Source: Entoloma clypeatum (lineage: Eukaryota; Basidiomycota; Agaricomycetes; Agaricales; Entolomataceae). Taken from it: a DNA stretch of 64,000 nucleotides. The position numbers and the translations under genes were made by a program. The notes beneath the pieces were generated by a model. It was not told the DNA's origin, searched no databases, and saw only the letters and a program-made list of their open reading frames with translations. The DNA is taken from NCBI GenBank assembly GCA_963565915.1, contig OY751485.1, forward strand, positions 186,001-250,000. Direction: 5' to 3'. Every line of letters starts with the position of its first letter. Position 1 is the stretch's first letter. Positions 57,401-64,000 of the stretch are shown in pieces.

Positions 57401-59183
57401 CGAACTGCCTGCCAGTGAGCCTGATGACGAACCGCGAGTACCCACTCCGGAACCCGAGCAAGTACCAGATCGACCGATCAGGGAACGACGAGTTCGGAAG
57501 ATGCCAGGAAGCATCTATGGGGAAGACACTCCAGCGTCTGATCTTGAAAAATTAGATCGAAGACGGAGATTGGGCGGTCAAACGGCATGGATGAATGACC
57601 TCCTGATGGAGGCAATATCAGTCCAAGTTGGCATCGTTGAAATGTCCCATAAAGACATATACCCTCTTCCAAATAGAGAAGACTGGTATGCGGCTGAACG
57701 TAAAGAGCTAGACATGCTCAAACGCCGCGGGGTGATCACGGAGCTAGTACCCCTGCCTGCAGGGAGGAAAGCTCTAAGGAACAAATGGGTTTACAACGAA
57801 AAGTCCGACGGGCGTCTGAAAGCGCGCCTCGTCGCAAAAGGCTTCTCACAGGTAGAAGGGATCGACTTTGATCAGATCTTCTCACCAGTCGTAAGATATG
57901 AAACCGTCCGGCTAATACTGGCATTGACAGCCCTTGAAGGGTGGTTCATGACTCTATTGGACGTCTCATCAGCCTTCCTCTATGGAACGCTCCGTGAAGT
58001 CATCTATATGCGACAGCCTGAGGGCTACATAGTAAAAGGGAAAGAACACCTCGTGTACCAACTATTCAAAGCTCTATATGGACTTAAGCAGGCCGCATTA
58101 GCCTGGTGGAGGGAACTTGATTCCTCCATGAAAAAGCTCGGCTTTGTCCGGCTTCACTCCGATGCGGGAGTATTCATTCACAAAAGTACCAATGGGGAAA
58201 TTGTAATTGCCGTCATCTATGTCGACGACTCTGCTTTTCTCGGCACAAACCAGGAATACACGCTAGAGAAGAAGAAGGCCTTCATGACCACATGGGAATG
58301 TAGGGACCTAGGGCACCTTGTGCCTGATGGGGAACCGAAAGAATTTCTCTCTATCCAAATAAGGCAACGTGGGGAACGTATCTTCATTGATCAAGTACCT
58401 TACCTTGAGAAAATACTCGAACGAATGGGGATGAGCGAATCTAATGCCACCCATACCCCACTCCCTACGGGCTACAAACCCATGGCGTCCGAAGATGAAC
58501 CCAATGCGGAACTCCGATCTAAGTACCAATCCGTCATCGGATCACTCCTATATCTGATGATTGGAACGAGGCCTGACATCTGCTTTGCTGTAATCAAAAT
58601 GTCCCAATTTTCCGCAAATCCCACCAAACGCCATTTAGAGGTGGCTAGGGATATTTGCAGATATTTGAAGGCAACGAAAAATTACGCGATCATGTACGAT
58701 GGGGACTCAGGGAAAGGGATCTATGCATTCACAGACTCCGACTGGGCGTCAGATGAAAACACGAGGAGGTCTACCACCGGCTTCTTCATATCACTGGCGT
58801 CTGGAGCGATAACATGGGTATCATCGGCGCAAAAGACCATCGCCCTCTCTTCTACAGAAGCAGAGTATATGGCGCTATCAGATTGCAGTCGCGCAGCAAC
58901 ATGGCTAAGAAGCATGCTTGCCGAACTTGGAATGCAGATCGGATCAGTACCGATCTACGGAGATAACAACGGCTCCGTCTTTATCGCATCCAACCCTGTG
59001 ACTGAGAAGCGATCCAAGCACATTGACGTGCGATTCCACTTCGTCAGAGAAAAAGTCTCTGAAGGAATTATTACGGTCAAATTCATCGAAGGAGTGAATA
59101 ACCCTGCAGACCTTTTGACTAAGAATCTGGGGAAAATCCTCTTTTCCAAGTTTATCCCGTACTTCGGACTGATAAAGAACTAG
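54456..59183 (+). CDS. Gag-Pol polyprotein of copia element C (1575 aa)
   Basis: One frame codes all the functions. Gag spans about residues 1-300 (FDGIDYRSWAEKMKSYLLHQ), with a basic Lys-rich stretch instead of a CCHC knuckle. Protease is at D506-S-G (WILDSGASLHFT). Integrase has WHKRLGHP, then CTGC zinc residues, and D706, D768 and E802 as the DDE triad. RT has YVDD at residues 1255-1258. RNase H has TDSDWASDENTRRS and SSTEAEYMALSD. The C-terminus ends KFIEGVNNPADLLTKNLGKI, complete for the family. The ATG at 54456 follows a CCTCTTTTAG acceptor-like motif, so the leader may be spliced. All catalytic residues are present. Confidence 0.96.
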   Translation: MSTSRSALDTITAFDGIDYRSWAEKMKSYLLHQGVWRLVSGDIPRPVIADFTTTVSTPGATAAAPPVLATTVDQPGFRKEEKAWIRDDDVALGAIRLKVSEAIRRHIKDATSSKDAWKSLKDAYSKVSPAVIFGDFKAAATYKLSGRDPVPEIERLGSLFARLADSNFDVPDLMQAMILANAIPDAWSSLSTALFQVYDADDFTYKAVAESIISEYRRKYAIGSTRASNEQARKISGTKRKGQDPKWERQQKPSTSQNDADEQPNSADPSTASEKKKGKGRWRNQKKSANNADNTSDHVEETVEFVAPAIHFPPLPAPSFTTVTGRGKTISTVQPDSAKMQSLLQRMNPPPSQYTGLPSGKPSVWKKNDHVRKLARGIGARPSGSNLRILDTIIPDIDERPAKQRRVAPSIEESLEMMDIDHQNERMGPEQFEDELIELDGSSHPSLKLDQMGNANNHAQTFEYTLASTDADSIDLFSDDLYKKCIKHSASCTHCTERECAQWILDSGASLHFTHEFKDFAYYRPLKAKRFVQTAAKGKKLEILGVGAVPVRHTLNGETKTHLLRPVFYIPDMDTRLLSLGVFLNHGYKVDGMRGEINISKGLNKIQFSPHFIGQTIYWLDTEIRYDQIHAISSEITVETWHKRLGHPNDQALNKIPTSTKGVPKTLVREKSQESCTGCLKGKMPNQSYPNSMTRAVKPFDLIHSDLKQISTASYHKYKYFLTFLDDFSSHVWVVLLRKKSGAITALKQFLAMIQNQFAATPKKWRVDGGGEFDEYKDVLADHGILIDVTLPYQHQQNGRAERINRTLWEKSQALRFDACLPPMWWEFCLEHAAFLYNRTPMQRLEWKTPYFRVTNEIPDMSSVRVFGCQAYVYIPKEKRRNSLESRSRLMIYLGSKPGVKGYRFMDPETNTIFMGGKAIFDESKYPRCHIDPLPEDHPEMENPEPADEFEDLIPGSNDDDSHNETPHIPVPIEQDQPESDNELPASEPDDEPRVPTPEPEQVPDRPIRERRVRKMPGSIYGEDTPASDLEKLDRRRRLGGQTAWMNDLLMEAISVQVGIVEMSHKDIYPLPNREDWYAAERKELDMLKRRGVITELVPLPAGRKALRNKWVYNEKSDGRLKARLVAKGFSQVEGIDFDQIFSPVVRYETVRLILALTALEGWFMTLLDVSSAFLYGTLREVIYMRQPEGYIVKGKEHLVYQLFKALYGLKQAALAWWRELDSSMKKLGFVRLHSDAGVFIHKSTNGEIVIAVIYVDDSAFLGTNQEYTLEKKKAFMTTWECRDLGHLVPDGEPKEFLSIQIRQRGERIFIDQVPYLEKILERMGMSESNATHTPLPTGYKPMASEDEPNAELRSKYQSVIGSLLYLMIGTRPDICFAVIKMSQFSANPTKRHLEVARDICRYLKATKNYAIMYDGDSGKGIYAFTDSDWASDENTRRSTTGFFISLASGAITWVSSAQKTIALSSTEAEYMALSDCSRAATWLRSMLAELGMQIGSVPIYGDNNGSVFIASNPVTEKRSKHIDVRFHFVREKVSEGIITVKFIEGVNNPADLLTKNLGKILFSKFIPYFGLIKN

Positions 59184-59257
59184 GCGAAACAAAAGTACCT
59201 ATATATATGTGGGAAAAAGTAAGATGTATTTAGAAGTATGTACTAAATATGGGGGGG

Positions 59258-59566
59258 TGTTGAAACTTTTCCCATCACGTAGATTAGATTAGATTAGATT
59301 ACATCACGTGACCTTTACATATCTTCATTACATACTTGTTTGGTTGGTACAAACAGTAGTACGGTATATAAGACCAGGAAACTGTCAATATCAACAAGTT
59401 GTCTCTTGACTCTTAACCAGCTCCATCGCTCTTACCAGCCTCAACCGCTCTCACCAGCCTCACCCCTCCCAAACCATGTAAGTGGCTAGAACGGTTATGT
59501 AGAGTACTTCCACTGTAGCAGGTTGCTCAGTACATCTGTGGCTAACGCCCAGGTGGAACTTCAACA
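59258..59566 (+). repeat. 3' LTR of element C (309 bp)
   Basis: Same length as the 5' LTR; differs at two C/T positions. It is followed by TTGTT. Confidence 0.96.
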
Positions 59567-59754
59567 TTGTTGGGTTCTATTCCCAAGTATATCTTCCATG
59601 ATTACTTGATGAAGCATCTTAATTGATGGCTTACTAATAATGCATTAATTTGCATTATATGGTTCTTGGAATACCAAGATTACTATTGTTTGCATGAAAC
59701 GCATCAGAGTGCTTGTTACACTCTTAAGATTTGGATCAACCCATCATCTGATCT

Positions 59755-61508
59755 GCGCCTTGTTTTGGCTGCGACAATGATCTGGTTCTTGCATTGAGTA
59801 GAGCGCCTGTGTTGGCTGCCTCCTTTGACAAACAAGACCAAATAACACCCTCACGCATTATTGTTGTATCATGCAACAAACATAGTAAATCTGTGTTGAT
59901 GCCTTAGAGTGGATTCTCTATTGACCTCTGAACATAAATCGGTTGTTCACCAACATAAAGTATTACCAACCACAAAGAACTACATTGCAAAGTCATTTAT
60001 TTGACTATAATCTGCAATATTCCTTGCACATCATCACATATAACAGTTGGCTTGATTGCCTATAAAATCTGTAAAATGTACTCCACGGAATTGGTTTTCA
60101 GGGGGAGTTAATTCATTCTCTATTAACCCTAAAAAACAATCCACATGATGTTTGCTTGTCTAGCCTTTGCATAACAATGTGCGCCCCTTTGGGCTTGCCA
60201 CAGTTACTAGGCTTGATTATATCTGCGCTCAAATAATGGCTGCAATATCAATCATTGCGATTATATTTTGCAATAGCTTGGATAGTATGTCAGACGATAT
60301 GGGAAACGATGACGGAACTACCAGCTGTCTCAGATATTATATTCTGAGGACTCAACGTCCACTATGACGATAAACTAGACCCTACTCCGAAACAGAGCAT
60401 AAACTATCACAGTGGACTCTGAACCTAACTAGTTCATCCACATCCCTGAAGTCTGGAGTATTACACTCGACTCAGATGACATTATCTATAAGCACACCTT
60501 AAAAGTGTTGCCATGATAATATTACATACTCAGGATAAAGGCACCCTTGTCTAAAAATCCACGGTTGTTAGCGCCTTATTTGGCAGCTTCCCAGAGTATA
60601 AATAAGCTATTTATAGCTTACATCATGCCAAGCATGATATCATCAGTTGGTTAAATGACCCTTTGAGCCAGATCAAGTCTAACGAGCTCTTAATTGAGTT
60701 ATGTCTTCTGACTTATCCCCGGCCTTAGTGCCACATGCTCTTTCCATACTAGTTCTTGCGCTACTACTGGCTGCAACTACTATGTGATCCATAAAACTGA
60801 GTACCACTATGTCTTGAGCGCCTTCTTGGGCCGCCTGCATTGGTAATCTCATTTTTGTGTGAATCATGGTCAAAACCATTGATACTCGTCTGAAATGACA
60901 ATAAACTATCACACGTGGTTTGCTGATGCAATCAGGCCAAACACCTGACTCAGCATGGTCCGTGCGAGATAGGCAAAGCCTTAAATACGCTCCTCAAAGT
61001 TGAGTTTTAGAGCAGGCTTCCAATGGCATTCTTCGCCTACTTCTCCACCGCCTTTTACACTCGCTTCGCACATGCCGACCATCTGGCGCATGTTGCCTCG
61101 ACCACCAACACCACCACCACCACTACTGCAGCTGGCGATGCCGCTGCTTCTTCATCGCCCTCTGGCAATAACACTGCCATGACCACCGACGATAAGACGT
61201 CAGAAAAGAAGTGAAAGTAGTTAGTGGTACAAAGTAATTAAATAATCAATTACTTCAGTGGCTGCTCTAAGCGCTACACTGGCTGCTTTTAGCGCCATTA
61301 TGGCTGCATGTTTAATGCGCTATTTCATGTCTCTCAAAGGTATTTTTATCCTTTGATGATCTATTGATCTCAGATTGACTTCTGATGAGACCTGTCTATT
61401 CTTGTTTTGGAATTAGACTTGTGGGTCTCTGATAAGACCTTAAATGACAGCATATGCTAAACGACACAGCAGATCCCCTTTAGCGCCCTTACGGCTGCTG
61501 CCATTTAA
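59755..61508 (+). repeat. Bulged mini-hairpin cluster III in D (10 copies)
   Basis: Copies start at 59755, 59803, 60181 (bulge TT), 60225 (GCT with GGC, a U-G pair), 60571 (bulge A), 60758, 60818 (bulge C), 61271, 61292 and 61493. The loop is 4-8 bases and differs in every copy. All are in the same sense orientation. The flanks do not align, so the hairpin itself is the conserved unit. Confidence 0.8.
61023..61214 (+). CDS. Small GC-rich ORF in element D (63 aa)
   Basis: This is an ATG-to-stop frame in an otherwise AT-rich region, preceded by an acceptor-like TTTTAGAGCAG. The N-terminus is aromatic and hydrophobic (MAFFAYFSTAFYTRFAHADH), then a Thr-rich run and a charged tail. The base composition is host-gene-like. 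It could be a captured host exon or a small accessory ORF. I recognise no family. Confidence 0.35.
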   Translation: MAFFAYFSTAFYTRFAHADHLAHVASTTNTTTTTTAAGDAAASSSPSGNNTAMTTDDKTSEKK

Positions 61509-61585
61509 TTTGGCTCTTCACTAGGACTTGAATGTCTTCTTGTGAACAAGTATTGAAACCTGACGGAATCACACTTGAGGGGGAG

Positions 61586-62028
61586 TGTTGAGAATACATT
61601 CTAGATGGATGTCTCGACAATCAATCACATGTCTATAAACATGTGTATTCCCATACAAAGTTACATATGGAAGTGTTCTAGACTTAGAACAATCTAGACT
61701 CGCTCTAGATCCCTGACTCATTAGATATGTGTCAGACGTGCATAACATATGTCATGTTATGTCACATCATGTGCTTGTCACACTATGTGACTATAAGTCA
61801 CATATTACCATATACGTGAGTTTATGGTTCTGCGACAGAACTCAGTTTGTACTTGTTTGTACATGGTCTGTGCGCATCCTTGTAGGTATAAATACTCGAT
61901 GTATCTGTATCTGCAATAATAGGACTCTTACCAAGTACCTTCATCACTCAAGCTCTTCACGCTCTTCTTACCTCCAATGTGAGTATCTTACCCAGGCTTC
62001 CCTGCGTATGTAGGTGTGCTGTTCAATA
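61586..62028 (+). repeat. 3' LTR of element D (443 bp)
   Basis: Same length and ends as the 5' LTR. It is preceded by GAGGGGGAG and followed by the AGATT duplication, then the rest of X3 intron 3. Confidence 0.93.
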
Positions 62029-63264
62029 AGATTCCGTTTCTTCCTCGTTGTGTTCAAATTTGCTGAACATCAGTAGCCCAGACACGAGCTCCGATGTTGT
62101 GACCTGGATCGAAGGAGTGACAGTAAATGCGCTCGGCTTGGCGCACGACGGCAAGTCAATCTTGGTCCCTTGCCTCCTCGCCATACTTCAGTATCGGACT
62201 CTGGTTCTGTGGATCCCCTTTTCTGGTGTCCCGTTAGCTTGTCACCTCTTTACCTGCTGCTGTGGAATCATATGGTCACTGTGTATTCGTCGGCGCTTTG
62301 ACAACGAATTTCGGTAGCTTTCGTTGTCGTCCAGTTTCATGCATCAACCGATTAACGCCACCGCATGTCCAGGTTGTTCCTCATACTTGCCTTGTTTTCG
62401 GTTCCAGATCTCGCCGTCGTATTCTTGGCCGGATTGAGTCCAGCTTTTGCGTCCGGATTTACCACCATGGCCATCTGTATACCGACTCTGTGGAAGCATC
62501 CGGGCGGGCCCAGATCGAAACTTTACTGCCTGACGTAAGTTACGACGTGTACCACGAGCTCCTACTAAGTATAACAAGCAATGTCTGACGTTCTGATTGC
62601 TAGGTTCATTCTGGGACTGCTAGGTCTGATAGTAATGGAAGCGACTTTCCCCCTCCATACTTACATTTTCTTTGATACGATAATTTACTCCTGGCACCTT
62701 ACGCCCCTCCAGCACTTGAGTAAACTTCTGTCTGGCCTGTTTGTCCTCGCTTACAATTCCTGGGTATTCGTCGCTTGGTTGACAATATCGTGATGGTCGG
62801 ATGTAGAGAAAAGTCAGTGGGTGATTTGGAAAGAATGGAAGGGGATATGGTAAGTGCAGCCCTCGTCGTCTCCGATGGTGGAACCGTCACGGTAGAGCAG
62901 GCATGTCACAGTAAAACGAGCACACCTTTTCAAGTTTGGATTGTTGGTTGTCTATCCGAATGCCCTGTGGATTTCTGCGACGATTGCGACAAATCCTACG
63001 AATCCCACGGGATACACTATTGGACAGGTATGGTACTTTTTGGCATCGAGCTTTGTTCGTACTGGTGGCTGATTTGTGATTCAGACCTTCGCAGTTCTCA
63101 TGTCTGCAGGAAGCATCATATGCTTTATCATGGACGTCTCTGAATCGAAACGCAAAACTGCCATTTTCTGGGCAGTTTTGAAATCGACAAGGATACCGCC
63201 AGAGGAAGACGAAGCCGTTTTGCCATACACCCAGCAGTCTTCTGAATCTTTGCGACCGCTTTGA

Positions 63265-64000
63265 GAAACATTCCTTTCCAAATGAACTCAAGTCGCCATG
63301 GACGCTTGTTGATCTCGCGGGCCCGTAGACTGTGGGTTTGTCTAAGTCTGTTCTCTTCGAATTCTCTCGCCACTATTATACCCCTTACGCTGACGATCAA
63401 GTACTTACGATTTTTCCTGGAAATGCGACTGGTTGGGATGAGGTCTCTTACACACATGTTTAGTTTATGTATCATAGGCGACGTTCGGCGTTTTCGCCAT
63501 TGCAAAGCTGTGTGACTCTTTCACTCTTCATCGAAAGTTTCAACGTAAATGTGCTTCCAACACTTATTTCCGTAAGTTGAGTAATAAAAGTGCCGATCCT
63601 TCGCAGTCACCTTGTTAATAACCTCCAGCAGCTTGAGGCTTTCCTCCAGAGTCAATTCAAAGTCGACGTCAACAGTTGGCCATCGTCTCTATACAGTTTA
63701 TTTTCCTGCTGCAGTCATGATATAAGTACCTGAAATAAACACCCGTCAATAGTCACGACTCTCAAGCCTTTTCTCTCCCATTCAACACACTTTTACACCA
63801 CAAGATACCAAGCAGATTTCAGGACTCCAGTAGCCTGCCACGCCCTAACATCGTGGCCTGCAACTAGATTGGGATTACCCAAAAAACTGTCCCTGAAGCC
63901 TCGAGGCATGCGGCACCAACGAGGAGATTCAACACCGGCCGGCCCGGGGTTGACGCTTTCATTTATTCGCCCTCAGAGGTGACTGAATACATGCGGACAT
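63265..64000. other. 3' flank of X3, no gene seen
   Basis: Only short overlapping frames and no repeat ends. A gene could start beyond the window. Confidence 0.5.

Larger units (their letters stand above)
53783..59566 (+). mobile_element. Copia-type element C, complete and apparently intact
   Basis: The element is 5784 bp with identical-length 309-bp LTRs differing at two sites (both C/T at CpG) and a TTGTT target duplication (53778-53782, 59567-59571). One uninterrupted Gag-Pol frame, a primer site and a polypurine tract (GGGGGGG, 59251-59257) are all present. It is nested inside element D. The near-identical LTRs and open frame suggest recent insertion and possible activity. Confidence 0.97.
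49934..62028 (+). mobile_element. Copia-type element D, gag-only, with element C nested inside
   Basis: The ends are 443-bp LTRs (TGTTGAGA to TTCAATA, ending TA rather than CA). The 5-bp duplication is AGATT (49929-49933 and 62029-62033). The element's own length without C is about 6.3 kb. It has a copia-type primer site, one Gag-like ORF, no protease, integrase, RT or RNase H that I can find, and a polypurine tract (GAGGGGGAG, 61577-61585). The LTRs differ at about 11 of 443 bases, so it is older than C. It looks like a non-autonomous, gag-carrying element (TR-GAG-like). Confidence 0.9.
49116..63264 (+). pseudogene. X3: third paralogue, intron 3 expanded by 12.1 kb of retrotransposons
   Basis: Exons 1-3 (49116-49260, 49321-49344, 49400-49925) and exons 4-8 (from 62077 to 63264) line up with X1. 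The retroelement D begins 8 bp after the exon-3 donor, so intron 3 is 12,151 bp. Without D and its duplicate the intron would be 51 bp. A TGA at 62791-62793 (X1 has CGG-Trp there) breaks exon 6, and exon 7 shows further changes. The gene is therefore inactive or truncated. Whether the intron insertion or the stop came first cannot be told. Confidence 0.85.

Noticed and set aside
50489..61508. Mini-hairpins as pieces of initiator tRNA-Met
   Set aside because: The 5' end of this tRNA can look similar (AGCGCC.. GGCGC), but the GGC-U-GC arm, changing loops and lack of any other tRNA part do not fit.

Overview
The window looks like a filamentous basidiomycete chromosome, most likely an agaricomycete. 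Host genes carry many introns of about 50-60 bp with GT..AG ends. The gene set is fungal: a TEA/ATTS regulator, a type II membrane exo-beta-1,3-glucanase, a dynamin-like GTPase, a neutral ceramidase, SRP72 and a pinin-like protein. Transposable elements are fungal-type Ty3/gypsy chromoviruses and Ty1/copia elements. Two dense transposon blocks (1-15.3 kb and 49.9-62.0 kb) flank a gene-rich core. I named no gene symbol beyond SRP72, because family membership is clear but orthology is not.

Left block. A chromodomain gypsy element ends at 1515 and abuts the ORF0 region of a minus-strand copia element, E (LTR 2186-2534). E interrupts the RNase H of a second minus-strand copia element, B (2535-14912). 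B's own 5' leader is split by a complete gypsy element (8117-14507, 370-bp LTRs, TAACA target duplication). Both gypsy copies carry an extra ORF between the chromodomain and the 3' LTR. B and E both carry an extra ORF that starts inside the 5' LTR, reads through the primer-binding site and precedes gag. A 362-bp foldback repeat follows B.

Core. In order: a histidine-phosphatase-like membrane protein (-), a very short SRP72 (-) sharing a 78-bp promoter with a pinin-domain protein (+), a dynamin-like GTPase (-) split in its P-loop by a 671-bp TIR element, the exo-glucanase (+), a TEA transcription factor (+), a hypothetical gene (-), the neutral ceramidase (-), and a tandem family of three multi-span membrane proteins of unknown function (here X1, X2, X3). 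X1 is intact. X2 has a stop, a frameshift and a 262-bp TIR insertion. X3 has an in-frame stop and a 12.1-kb nested retrotransposon in intron 3.

Right block. The insertion in X3 is a copia-type element, D (49934-62028, 443-bp LTRs, AGATT duplication). It encodes only a Gag-like ORF and no recognisable polymerase. Inside it sits a young, apparently intact copia element, C (53783-59566, 309-bp LTRs differing at two sites, TTGTT duplication, 1575-aa Gag-Pol). The most unusual signal in the window is in D. About 21 short, same-strand, GC-rich mini-hairpins of the form GCGCC-loop-GGC-U-GC, each with one bulged base, are scattered through its AT-rich non-coding internal sequence. Their loops and flanks vary, and several carry paired stem changes.
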